Shown here: piece after piece, positions 17,315-25,550 of the stretch
Layout of the letters: every line of letters starts with the position of its first letter
How positions within the stretch are numbered: the stretch's first letter is position 1
Assembly: GCF_002863225.1 (NCBI RefSeq)
Contig: NZ_PKEK01000051.1
Coordinates: forward strand, 62,001 to 126,000
DNA: 64,000 nt
Source: Mycobacterium sp.
GTDB taxonomy: Bacteria; Actinomycetota; Actinomycetes; Mycobacteriales; Mycobacteriaceae
Direction of reading: 5' to 3'
Translations under genes and position numbers: made by a program
The notes under the pieces: model-generated
The model's database searches: none
The model's input: the letters and a program-made list of their open reading frames with translations, nothing else
What the model was told of the DNA's origin: nothing

Positions 17315-18199
17315 GTGGGCGCCACCGCGACCGGCGTCGCAGTCGGACGCGCACTGGCGAACCGGGCGGAGCACCCGCTGATCAACGACCCCTTCGCCGA
17401 GCCGCTGGTGCGCGCGGTGGGCGTGGACTTCTTCACCCGATTGGCCAGCGGTGAACTGGATGCCGCCGAGGTCGACGACGGCGGCGAGTTCGGGATGCGG
17501 CGGATGGGCGACATGATGGCCGTGCGTACCCGCTTTTTCGACGACTTCTTCCTCGAGGCGGCCGACGCCGGCATCCGCCAGGCGGTGATCCTGGCGTCGG
17601 GTCTCGACGCCCGCGGGTATCGACTGGCGTGGCCGGACGGCACCACCGTCTACGAGATCGACCAGCCCACCGTCATCGAGTTCAAAGCGCGCACGCTTGC
17701 CGATCTCGGCGCCGACCCGACCGCCGACCTGCGAGCGGTTGCGATCGATCTGCGCAACGACTGGGCCACCGCGCTGCGCGGGGCGGGCCACGACTCCACT
17801 CAGCCCACCGCCTGGAGCGCCGAGGGGCTGCTGCCCTTCCTGCCGCCGGAGGCCCAGGATGCGTTGCTGGACAACATCACTCAGCTCAGCGCCGGAGGCA
17901 GCCGACTGGCCACCGAGAACATCCCGAACGCCGGTGAGGCCGTGCCGGTGATGGCGGACCGGATGCGGCAGTCCACCGAGGCCTGGCGCAGGCACGGCTT
18001 CGACGTCGAGATGACCGATCTCTGGTACGACGGCGAACGGCACGACGTCGTCGAGTACCTGGGCCGCCACGGCTGGGAGGTGTCAGCCGTCGGTGCGGCG
18101 GACCTCGTTGTATCCCATGGCATTTCGGTAGCCACGTCCGGCGACGACGCGGCCAAGAACTTCGCCGGCATCAGCTATGTGAGCGCCACACGGCGGTAG
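17315..18199 (+). CDS. SAM-dependent methyltransferase (TIGR00027 family), probable 5' frameshift
   Basis: The 294-residue frame has the mycobacterial class I methyltransferase pattern: VGATATGVAVGRA, NDPFAEPLVRAVG, the SAM loop VILASGLDARGYRL and the EGLLPFLPPEAQ segment. The substrate is unknown. Relatives normally start about 14 residues earlier with a (M)xRTDNDTWDLA stretch. Here that stretch is encoded, but the ATG at 17272 is one base out of frame. Removing one A from the AAA at 17280-17282 would restore MARTDNDTWDLATSVGATAT. As written, translation must start at the GTG at 17315 or another weak codon, losing the N-terminal cap. The cause is either a natural frameshift or a sequencing error. 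Confidence 0.8.
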   Translation: MGATATGVAVGRALANRAEHPLINDPFAEPLVRAVGVDFFTRLASGELDAAEVDDGGEFGMRRMGDMMAVRTRFFDDFFLEAADAGIRQAVILASGLDARGYRLAWPDGTTVYEIDQPTVIEFKARTLADLGADPTADLRAVAIDLRNDWATALRGAGHDSTQPTAWSAEGLLPFLPPEAQDALLDNITQLSAGGSRLATENIPNAGEAVPVMADRMRQSTEAWRRHGFDVEMTDLWYDGERHDVVEYLGRHGWEVSAVGAADLVVSHGISVATSGDDAAKNFAGISYVSATRR

Positions 18200-18239
18200 C
18201 CCTTGATCCGGTGTGGCACCCCGCGTAACGTTGATCTGC

Positions 18240-18266
18240 AATTACGAAACCCTGCGTATCGTAATT
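18240..18266. promoter_or_regulatory. Inverted repeat upstream of the monooxygenase, candidate operator
   Basis: AATTACGA (18240-18247) and TCGTAATT (18259-18266) form an 8-bp inverted repeat with an 11-nt spacer. It lies 50 nt before the GTG of the monooxygenase. The size and symmetry suit a dimeric repressor site, but no regulator gene is adjacent. Confidence 0.45.
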
Positions 18267-18315
18267 CTGGCTTCCGCCGCAGGCGCTCAGCGATGATGCG
18301 AAAGGATCTTCACCG

Positions 18316-20250
18316 GTGCGCAGCCGTTACGCGGGCCAGCCTTTCACCAGTTCCGACACCGACATCGCCGCCGCGCTGGAGCAGGTCAGCATCCCGACGC
18401 TGCTGCTGTCGCTGGTGCACATCACCGGTGACCCACGCTTCATCCGCGACTTCCGGCCCGCGGGGATCTTTCTCAACGAAGTCCAGGGCTACATGTCCGA
18501 GCAGGACAAGGCCCGCGCCCGCGCCGAGGCGATTCCGGTGATCGCCGACTACCGCGACCGCGGCTGCCCCGAACCCCCTGCCCTGCCGCCGCAGCTCATC
18601 CGGGAAATGCTGGATTGGGCCGTCTGCGAGAACGTGCCTGAGGACTACCTGCCGCTGCTCGCCGAGGAGATGGACCTCGACGGCGTCGATCCACGTCGGC
18701 CGGACGCGCTGGACTCCGACCGCGCGGCGCAGGTGCCGGTAGTCGTGATCGGCTGCGGCGAGTCGGGGATTCTGGCCGGTATTCGATTGCGGCAGGCCAA
18801 CATTCCGTTCACCATCCTGGAGAAGAACGCCGGCCCCGGCGGGACGTGGTGGGAGAACAGCTATCCCGGCGCGCGTGTCGATGTCGCCAACCACTTCTAC
18901 TGCTACAGCTTCGAGCCCAGCAACGACTGGTCGCATTTCTTCGCCGAGCAACCGGAGCTGCAGAGCTACTTCGCCAGCATGATGGACAAACATCATCTGC
19001 ACGATCACGTCCGTTGGCGGAGCGAAGTCGTCGCCGTCGAGTGGGACGACGAAGACGGCCTCTGGACCGTCACCACCCGCGAGGATGACGAGGGTCTGAC
19101 CACGCTACGGGCGCGAGCCGTCATCACCGCCGTCGGCCAGCTCAACCGCCCACATGTACCAGAATTCGTTGGAGCCAACAACTTTCGCGGTCCAGCGTTT
19201 CACTCCGCCCGCTGGGACCATTCCGTCGATATCACCGGCAAGCGGGTCGCGCTGATCGGCGCCGGCGCCAGCGGTTTCCAGATCGCGCCGGCGATCGCCG
19301 ACAATGTCGCACACCTCACCGTCTTTCAGCGCACCGCGCAGTGGATGTTCCCCAACCCGATGTACCACGACGAGGTCGGCGACGGCGTGCGCTGGGCGAT
19401 GGACCACCTGCCCTATTACCAACGCTGGTACCGGTTCCTGGTGCTCTGGCCTGGTGCGGACAAGGGTCTGGACGCCGCGCGGGTCGACCCCGCCTACGCC
19501 AACCAGGACTACGCGGTCAGCGAGATCAACGCCATCGCCCGGGTGATGTTCACCGACTGGATCAGCACTCAGGTGGACGGCGACGAAGATCTGCTGGCCA
19601 AGGTCCTACCGGACTACCCGGCCACCGGCAAGCGGACGTTGCAGGACAACGGCACCTGGCTGCGGACGCTGCGCCGCGACAACGTCGAGTTGGTGCGCAC
19701 GCCGATCACCGAGATCACCGCCGACGGCGTCGTCACCGACGACGGCCAACACCACGATGTCGATATCATCGTCTACGCCACCGGGTTTCGGCATACCGAC
19801 GTGCTGTGGCCGATGACGGTCACCGGGCGGGACGGCGTCGACCTGCACGGCGTCTGGGGCAGTCGGCCGTTCGCCTACCTGGGTATCACAGTTCCGCAGT
19901 TCCCCAACTTCTTCGTCCTCTACGGCCCCGGTGCCCACCTGGCGCACGGCGGCAGCCTGATCTTCAACTCTGAGCTACAGATGCGCTACATCAACAGCTG
20001 CCTGGCGAAACTGTCTGAGCCCGAGGTGTATTCGATCGAACCGACCGCCGAGGCGGCAGCGGATTGGCATCGGCGCACCCAGCGCGAGATCAAGCAGATG
20101 GTGTGGGCACACCCGGGAGTGAAGCACTCCTACTTCAAGAACGCCGACGGCGAGATCCACACGGTCAGCCCGTGGCGTCTCAACGAATACTGGTCGGCCA
20201 CTCGCGAACCGGACTGGTCGGCGTTCGTGACCCGAACTACTCGACGGTGA
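18316..20250 (+). CDS. Flavin-containing Baeyer-Villiger type monooxygenase
   Basis: The 644-residue protein has an extra N-terminal helical region of about 130 residues. Next comes an FAD Rossmann loop VVIGCGESGILAGI, the GGTWWENSYPGARVD segment, the BVMO fingerprint FRGPAFHSARWD, an NADPH loop IGAGASGFQIAP, and YATGFRHTD. These are the marks of class I Baeyer-Villiger/flavin monooxygenases, which insert oxygen next to ketones. The fingerprint and the two Rossmann loops are intact, so the enzyme is probably active; the substrate is unknown. The GTG start at 18316 has AAAGGA upstream. The 3' end overlaps glmS by 14 bp, tail to tail. Confidence 0.9.
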   Translation: MRSRYAGQPFTSSDTDIAAALEQVSIPTLLLSLVHITGDPRFIRDFRPAGIFLNEVQGYMSEQDKARARAEAIPVIADYRDRGCPEPPALPPQLIREMLDWAVCENVPEDYLPLLAEEMDLDGVDPRRPDALDSDRAAQVPVVVIGCGESGILAGIRLRQANIPFTILEKNAGPGGTWWENSYPGARVDVANHFYCYSFEPSNDWSHFFAEQPELQSYFASMMDKHHLHDHVRWRSEVVAVEWDDEDGLWTVTTREDDEGLTTLRARAVITAVGQLNRPHVPEFVGANNFRGPAFHSARWDHSVDITGKRVALIGAGASGFQIAPAIADNVAHLTVFQRTAQWMFPNPMYHDEVGDGVRWAMDHLPYYQRWYRFLVLWPGADKGLDAARVDPAYANQDYAVSEINAIARVMFTDWISTQVDGDEDLLAKVLPDYPATGKRTLQDNGTWLRTLRRDNVELVRTPITEITADGVVTDDGQHHDVDIIVYATGFRHTDVLWPMTVTGRDGVDLHGVWGSRPFAYLGITVPQFPNFFVLYGPGAHLAHGGSLIFNSELQMRYINSCLAKLSEPEVYSIEPTAEAAADWHRRTQREIKQMVWAHPGVKHSYFKNADGEIHTVSPWRLNEYWSATREPDWSAFVTRTTRR

Positions 20251-22102
20251 CGGATTTCGCCAGGTTTCGCGGCTTGTCGACATCGTAGCCACGGGCCTGG
20301 GCAACCGCCGCCGCGAACACCTGCAGTGGAATGGTCGACAGGAGTGGCTGCAAAAGCGTTGACACTGCCGGGATCTCGAACAGATAGTCGGCGTACGGGC
20401 GAACCGTGTCGTCACCCTCTTCGGCGATCACCACGGTGACGGCCCCGCGCGTCTGGATCTCGCGGATGTTCGACAGCAGCTTGCCGTGCAGCATGGCCGA
20501 ACTCTTCGGCGACGGCATCACCACGATCACCGGCAGGTCGTCCTCGATCAGTGCGATCGGGCCGTGTTTGAGCTCGCCGGCCGCGAAGCCCTCGGCGTGC
20601 ATGTAGGCCAGTTCCTTGAGCTTCAGCGCGCCTTCCAGCGCCACCGGATAGCCGACATGACGACCCAGGAACAGGATCGTCGACGCCTGGGCGAAGCGGT
20701 GGGCCAGCTCGGCGAACGGCTCGATCTCGGAGATCACCCGGGCCACCAAGTCGGGCATCGCTTCGAGGTCGCGGTATTCGCGTTCGACCTCGTCGGGGTA
20801 CTTGGTGCCGCGGGCTTGCGCCAGCGCCAGCCCGACCAGGTAGTTGGCGGCGACCTGGGCCAGGAACGTCTTGGTCGAGGCCACCCCGATCTCGGGGCCG
20901 GCGCGGGTGTAGAGCACCGCGTCGCACTCGCGGGGAATCTGCGAACCGTTGGTGTTGCAGATCGCCAATACCTTGGCCTTCTGCTCTTTGGCGTGCCGGA
21001 CCGCTTCGAGGGTGTCGGCGGTCTCCCCGGACTGCGAGATCGCGATGACGAGCGTGCTGCGGTCCAAAACCGGGTCGCGGTAACGGAATTCGCTGGCGAG
21101 TTCGACCTCGACCGGCAACCGCGTCCAGTGCTCGATCGCGTACTTGGCCAGCAGGCCCGAGTGGTAGGCCGTGCCGCAGGCCACGATGAAGACCTTGTCG
21201 ATCTCGCGCAGTTCCTGATCGGAGAGCCGCTGCTCGTCCAGCACGATCCGGCCGTCGACGAAGTGCCCGAGCAGGGTGTCGGCGACAGCGGTCGGTTGCT
21301 CGGCGATCTCCTTGAGCATGAAGTATTCGAAGCCGCCCTTCTCGGCGGCGTCGAGATCCCAATCGATGTGAAATTCGCGGTATTCGACATCTTCGTTGCC
21401 GTGGAAGTCGGTGATCCGGTAGCTGTCCGCGGTGATGACGACGGCCTGGTCCTGCCCGAGTTCGACGGCCTCACGGGTGTGCCCGATGAAGGCGGCGACA
21501 TCGGAGCCCACGAACATCTCGCCGTTGCCGATGCCGACCACCAACGGCGTCGATCGGCGTGCCGCGACGATGGTGCCCGGCTCGTCGGCGTTGGCGAACA
21601 CCAGGGTGAAATGGCCCTCGAGGCGACGCAGCACGGCCAGCACGGACGCGGTGAAATCACCCGCGGTCTCGCCGTGCTGATAGGCCTGGGCAACCAGGTG
21701 GACGGCGACCTCCGTATCGGTGTCGCTGGCAAACTCCACCCCGGCGGTCTCCAGCTCCTGGCGCAGAGGGGCGTAGTTCTCGATGATGCCGTTGTGGACC
21801 ACGGCGATCTTGCCGGCCGCGTCACGGTGCGGATGCGCATTCCGATCGGTGGGGCGACCATGCGTCGCCCAGCGGGTGTGGCCCACACCTGTGGTGCCGC
21901 GCAGCGCAGCGGCGTCGGTCTCGACGAGCGCGGCCTCCAGGTTCGCCAGACGGCCGGCCCGGCGCCGGACGGTCAGCTGACCTGCGCCGTCGACGAGCGC
22001 GATGCCGGCCGAGTCGTATCCCCGGTACTCCATCCTGCGCAGCGCGTCGACGACGACATCGAGGGCAGGTTGGTGCCCGACGTAGCCGACGATTCCGCAC
22101 AT
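20237..22102 (-). CDS. glmS: Glutamine-fructose-6-phosphate aminotransferase (isomerizing)
   Basis: The 621-residue enzyme begins MCGIVGYVG; Cys2 is the glutamine amidotransferase nucleophile. Two SIS domains follow, with SQSGETADTLEA and FLGRHVGYPVALEGALK as sugar-phosphate motifs, and the C-terminus ends DKPRNLAKSVTVE as in the family. It makes glucosamine-6-phosphate, the first step to UDP-GlcNAc. The next enzyme, GlmM, is about 3.4 kb away on the same strand. No glmS ribozyme was seen upstream, as expected for an actinobacterium. Confidence 0.98.
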   Translation of the reverse strand: MCGIVGYVGHQPALDVVVDALRRMEYRGYDSAGIALVDGAGQLTVRRRAGRLANLEAALVETDAAALRGTTGVGHTRWATHGRPTDRNAHPHRDAAGKIAVVHNGIIENYAPLRQELETAGVEFASDTDTEVAVHLVAQAYQHGETAGDFTASVLAVLRRLEGHFTLVFANADEPGTIVAARRSTPLVVGIGNGEMFVGSDVAAFIGHTREAVELGQDQAVVITADSYRITDFHGNEDVEYREFHIDWDLDAAEKGGFEYFMLKEIAEQPTAVADTLLGHFVDGRIVLDEQRLSDQELREIDKVFIVACGTAYHSGLLAKYAIEHWTRLPVEVELASEFRYRDPVLDRSTLVIAISQSGETADTLEAVRHAKEQKAKVLAICNTNGSQIPRECDAVLYTRAGPEIGVASTKTFLAQVAANYLVGLALAQARGTKYPDEVEREYRDLEAMPDLVARVISEIEPFAELAHRFAQASTILFLGRHVGYPVALEGALKLKELAYMHAEGFAAGELKHGPIALIEDDLPVIVVMPSPKSSAMLHGKLLSNIREIQTRGAVTVVIAEEGDDTVRPYADYLFEIPAVSTLLQPLLSTIPLQVFAAAVAQARGYDVDKPRNLAKSVTVE

Positions 22103-22163
22103 AGCCCTTCAGGGTAGTGCAGACAGCGCGCTCAGGACGCCCGGCAGTGGTCCGTGTAGAGCG

Positions 22164-22193
22164 AAACAGCCGCCCCGACGGGGGCGGCTGTTT
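22164..22193 (-). terminator. Hairpin terminator, 13-bp stem
   Basis: AAACAGCCGCCCC (22164-22176) pairs perfectly with 22181-22193 across a 4-nt loop. It lies between glmS and the secreted repeat protein and would end transcription of the latter. Confidence 0.75.
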
Positions 22194-22251
22194 GCCTGTG
22201 ACCTGGTAAAAGGTCAGCGGTATGTCGTTGTGGTGAAGATGACGCCGGGGC

Positions 22252-22635
22252 TCAGTGCTGCCAGCCGGGCCCACCCGGACCGTGGTTGTCCCAGCCCGGT
22301 CCGTGGTTGTCCCAGCCGGGCCCGTGGTTGTCCCAGCCGGGCCCGTGGTTGTCCAAGCCCGGACCGTGGTTGTCCCAGCCCGGACCGCCTTGCCAGGGGC
22401 CCTGACCGTGCCAATGACCCTGGTCACGGGGTTCGCCGTCGAAATAGCCGTCATCGTGGCAGCGGCCTGCGTCCCAGTTGGGTCCCCATGCCGGGTCGAA
22501 CCACTGCCCCGGGCACCAGTGGTAGTCCGGCAACGGGGCCGAGGGCATGGCCTCAGCGACGCTCGCCGCGCCCACGCCGGCGAGTCCGAGACCCGAGGCG
22601 ATGGCGGTTGCAGCTGCGATTCGTTTGATGTTCAT
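22252..22635 (-). CDS. Secreted heptapeptide-repeat protein, mycobacterial family of unknown function
   Basis: The 127-residue product has a signal peptide (MNIKRIAAATAIASGLGLAG..., cleavage probably after AEA near residue 28). The mature N-terminus is rich in Trp, Pro and Asp (PDYHWCPGQWFDP, NWDAGRCHDDGYFDG), with two Cys that could form a disulfide. The C-terminus carries five copies of a GPGWDNH heptapeptide, one with Leu for Trp. The N-terminal part resembles a common small secreted mycobacterial protein; the repeat tail looks species-specific. The ATG at 22635 is taken; the GTG just before it is an alternative. No function is known. Confidence 0.8.
   Translation of the reverse strand: MNIKRIAAATAIASGLGLAGVGAASVAEAMPSAPLPDYHWCPGQWFDPAWGPNWDAGRCHDDGYFDGEPRDQGHWHGQGPWQGGPGWDNHGPGLDNHGPGWDNHGPGWDNHGPGWDNHGPGGPGWQH
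22280..22384. repeat. Five tandem 21-bp coding repeats
   Basis: Five 21-bp units begin at 22280, 22301, 22322, 22343 and 22364. Each starts CCGTGGTTGTCC and differs at only a few positions. They encode the GPGWDNH heptapeptide array on the minus strand. Near-identical units suggest recent expansion and possible copy-number variation. Confidence 0.9.
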
Positions 22636-22934
22636 CACCGCTATTTCGTACCACCCGAGAACGCACAGCTAAACCCTTAGCTGGCAAAACTTGTTGCGAA
22701 TCGCTGTGAATCTGGTTGGCGTGCGATGTGTCTCGTAGCTATGAAAAACCTGTGTTGACGTCGATGCACGTGCCCTGGGTCGCGACGGACTGTCGAGCGG
22801 CCGGCTGTTCGGCACACAACGTCACCCCGTTAGCCGCAGCAACTGCCGACTTGCTGTCAATGTGCTTGATATCGGCTGGAACGGCGCGTCGCCGAGGCGT
22901 CGGCGTGGGCGGGCCGGTGCGCTACCGTCATCGG

Positions 22935-23777
22935 GTGGCGAAGACCAGCAAGCTCGTCGGCGTCTTGAGCCGACGTGGCCCGCACCGAGTGCTGCGTGGC
23001 GACTTGGCTTTCGCGGGCTTGCCCGGCGTGGTGTACACGCCCGAGGCGGGTCTGCATCTGCCGGCGGTGGCGTTCGGCCACGACTGGCTGACCGGCGTGA
23101 CCCGCTACTCGGGCCTGCTGGAGCACTTGGCGTCGTGGGGCATCGTCGCGGCGGCACCGGACACCGAACGCGGGATGGCGCCGTCGGTGTTGAACTTCGC
23201 CTTCGACCTGGGCACCGCGCTGGATATCGCCTCCGGGGTGCGACTCGGACCGGGCCGGATCAGCGTGCACCCCGACAAGCTCGGCGTGATCGGGCACGGG
23301 TTCGGCGCCTCGGCCGCGGTGTTCACCGCCGCCGGGATGAAGGTCAAGCCCGCGGCGGTCGCGGCCATCTTCCCGGCCGTCACCACCCCGTCGGCCGAGC
23401 AACCGGCCGCCGGCCTGCGAGTCCCGGGCGTGGTGTTCAGCGCGCCCGGCTCGGCAAAAGCGTTGCGCTCCAATTCCGTTGCACTCTGGAAGGCGTGGGA
23501 CACCGCGGCGCTGAGGATCGTCAAGAAAGCCGACGCCGACGGCTTGGCCGAAGGCCGGCGACTGGCGACCGCGTTGGGCCTCGGCGGGCCGGACCGCAAG
23601 ACGCAGAAAGCGATTCGCGCCCTGCTGACCGGCTTCTTGCTCAACACGCTCAGCGGCGACAAGACCTACCGCGACTTTGCCGACCCCGACGTGCAATTGC
23701 CAAAGACCTTGCCGCTCGGCGAGGAAGACGCAGCCCTGACGCCCGAAGAGAAGTTCGTCGCGCTACTCAAGGGCTGA
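22935..23777 (+). CDS. Dienelactone-hydrolase-like protein (Rv3438 homologue)
   Basis: The 280-residue product has an alpha/beta-hydrolase-like core. An early strand is LPAVAFGHDWLTG, and GVIGHGFGASA is at the elbow position, where the expected nucleophile is replaced by Phe in GHGFGA. The usual Ser or Cys thus appears to be missing and the protein may be non-catalytic. Length and the VAKTSKLVGVLSRRG start agree with the recalled M. tuberculosis neighbour of glmS (Rv3438). The GTG at 22935 has no clear ribosome site, and a leaderless transcript is possible. The 296 nt upstream of it, back to the secreted repeat gene, show nothing recognisable. Confidence 0.75.
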   Translation: MAKTSKLVGVLSRRGPHRVLRGDLAFAGLPGVVYTPEAGLHLPAVAFGHDWLTGVTRYSGLLEHLASWGIVAAAPDTERGMAPSVLNFAFDLGTALDIASGVRLGPGRISVHPDKLGVIGHGFGASAAVFTAAGMKVKPAAVAAIFPAVTTPSAEQPAAGLRVPGVVFSAPGSAKALRSNSVALWKAWDTAALRIVKKADADGLAEGRRLATALGLGGPDRKTQKAIRALLTGFLLNTLSGDKTYRDFADPDVQLPKTLPLGEEDAALTPEEKFVALLKG

Positions 23778-23795
23778 GCTACCGGCCGGGCTGAG

Positions 23796-25199
23796 CTACT
23801 GGCCTGCCTGGGGCAGTTGATCTTCGGCGATCTCGCACGGCGCAGATCCACCGGCCGGCGTTCCTGCCGTCGGGTGCTGATCGGCGGGCGATCCACCGGG
23901 CGGCAGCGCATCCGGCGGTAACGCATTCGCGACCGGCGCCCCTACCGGCGCCTCGACGGCGTCGGTAGTCGCGGGCGGATTCTCGGCGGACGGGCTTCCG
24001 GTCGCCGCCGGCGCCACGTCGTCGCCGAGCGGTCCGGCGGCGCCAGCCGCGTCGTCCGGCAGATCGTCGTCTAGGAGATCGTCGTCTGGGTGATTGTCGT
24101 CTGGGTGATCGTCGTCGGGCAACAGATCCTCGTCATCGAGGCCCAAGGGGTCGTCATCGAGTCCTGTGCCGCCCGGTCCGCCGCCGAGTGCGCCCAGCAG
24201 TCCCCCGATGCTGTCGACGAAGCTTCCGAGGATGCCACCGACGCCGCCCGCCATACCACCAAGTCCTCCGAGTCCACCTGCGCCACTGGACAACCCGGAC
24301 GCATCACCCAGCGGCGTCGCCGCCTCTGGCATCTCCGGACCGGTGTCCTCCGCAGCGTCCGGCGGAACCGACTGCGGCACATCCGGTGTCAGCGGTGACG
24401 CGGCCGGAGCTGCCGCAGGCACGGTCGAGGCCGAGGCGGCTGGCAGCGACATCACCGGCGTGGTGGCGGCGACCGGGTGCTCCTCCGGCGCGGGTTGCCA
24501 GCTCGGTCCGAGGTCGCCCGGGATGTCGAAACCCACGTCGGCGGTGGCTGCCAGGACGTGAACGGCGGAGTCGTAAGCCGCTGCGACCGAGGCGCTCGCC
24601 GCGCTCATCGCCACCAGCCAGTCATTACGAATGTCGTTGTCCACGAAAGGCAATACTTGCTGGCGTATCACCGCCTCGGCCGCCGGTCGCTCACCCGGCC
24701 CCGCGGTGACGGTGTGCGCGGCGGCAAGCCATGCCGGGCGATCGGCGACCCGACGCTCGTCGATGGCGACGGCGGTCGCGACCTTTCCGTCGACCGTCTG
24801 CCACAGCTCGTCGCGCAGAGCGGCGCACCGCTCGGCAGCGGCACGGACATGACCCGCCACCTGCGCCGCGGTGTCGCAGTGCCGTCGGAGAAACTGCGTT
24901 GCCGAGTCGGCGCCGAAACCCCGCCACGCCGTCGCTATCTCGGTGACCTGCGTTCGCTGCACCCACAGCGCCTCCTCGACGGCGGTGAGCGCGACACGGA
25001 GCTCGGCGGCGTCGCTGTCGAGCACCCGCAAGTCCAGCCCGGCTTCGCTCTCGTACCAGTCCTGCACCTGCGACGGGTGTGCGGTGAGGTCGGGCTGCTC
25101 GTAGCCGAGCGCCTGGCAGGCCTGCACGTAGGTTCGCGTGTGTTCGACCGCCGGCCGGCCTTCCTCAAGGCGTGCGGCGACGTCGTAGCGCTCACTCAT
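23796..25199 (-). CDS. Large WXG-like protein with Ala/Pro/Asp-rich tail (Rv3439c homologue)
   Basis: The 467-residue protein has an N-terminal helical part (residues about 1-190) with a TAWRGFGADSATQF turn resembling the WXG hairpin of ESX substrates. A Pro/Ala/Gly-rich linker follows, then a strongly acidic stretch of Asp-rich repeats (DDDHPDDNHPDDD). The start at 25199 (MSERYD) is used because it follows the small partner gene by 11 nt; an in-frame extension to 25307 overlaps that gene. It pairs with the next gene as a probable type VII secretion substrate set. Actual secretion and role are unproven. Confidence 0.72.
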   Translation of the reverse strand: MSERYDVAARLEEGRPAVEHTRTYVQACQALGYEQPDLTAHPSQVQDWYESEAGLDLRVLDSDAAELRVALTAVEEALWVQRTQVTEIATAWRGFGADSATQFLRRHCDTAAQVAGHVRAAAERCAALRDELWQTVDGKVATAVAIDERRVADRPAWLAAAHTVTAGPGERPAAEAVIRQQVLPFVDNDIRNDWLVAMSAASASVAAAYDSAVHVLAATADVGFDIPGDLGPSWQPAPEEHPVAATTPVMSLPAASASTVPAAAPAASPLTPDVPQSVPPDAAEDTGPEMPEAATPLGDASGLSSGAGGLGGLGGMAGGVGGILGSFVDSIGGLLGALGGGPGGTGLDDDPLGLDDEDLLPDDDHPDDNHPDDDLLDDDLPDDAAGAAGPLGDDVAPAATGSPSAENPPATTDAVEAPVGAPVANALPPDALPPGGSPADQHPTAGTPAGGSAPCEIAEDQLPQAGQ

Positions 25200-25210
25200 G
25201 GCGCGGCGTG

Positions 25211-25513
25211 TCAGGCGATCCGGGCGGCGGCGAGGTGTTCGGCGTCGTCGTAGCGGTCGGCGCCGGCCCGCAGCGCCGCAGCGACCTCCAAGCTGGCCCG
25301 GGACCACTCGGCGAGCTCACTGCCGAGGCGGTGCAGGGCGAATCGCAGCGCGTCACCCTGGCCGATGTAGGCGCGACCCGACGTGGTGCCGTCGAAGGCC
25401 AGCCTGCCGAAATGCGTCCGGACCGCGCCGTCGAGGAGGTGTGCCGCCTCGTCGAAACGATTTGCGACGGCATGGACCGCCGCCACGTCGACGTATACGT
25501 CTCGTTGTGCCAT
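25211..25513 (-). CDS. Small EspC/DUF2580-like type VII secretion target (Rv3440c homologue)
   Basis: The 100-residue protein is mostly helical with the central GRAYIGQGDALRFALHRL segment and a YxxxD-like element near the C-terminus (RYDDAEHL). This fits the EspC/DUF2580 class of ESX-associated small proteins, which form helical pairs with a larger partner. It directly precedes the WXG-like gene on the minus strand (11 nt), so the two are probably co-translated. The matching gene next to glmM in M. tuberculosis is Rv3440c by position. Assignment to the family is by pattern, with moderate certainty. Confidence 0.7.
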   Translation of the reverse strand: MAQRDVYVDVAAVHAVANRFDEAAHLLDGAVRTHFGRLAFDGTTSGRAYIGQGDALRFALHRLGSELAEWSRASLEVAAALRAGADRYDDAEHLAAARIA

Positions 25514-25550
25514 AACAAATTCGACGCCGCGAGCGCCGAAACGGTTCCGC

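Noticed and set aside
20486..22117. A 543-codon plus-strand frame opposite glmS
   Set aside because: Same reason: the shadow of a complete enzyme gene. It has no motif and no ribosome site.
22255..22390. Regular repeats that could suggest a CRISPR array
   Set aside because: Units are contiguous 21-mers without spacers, in frame, and encode a heptapeptide array in a secreted protein.
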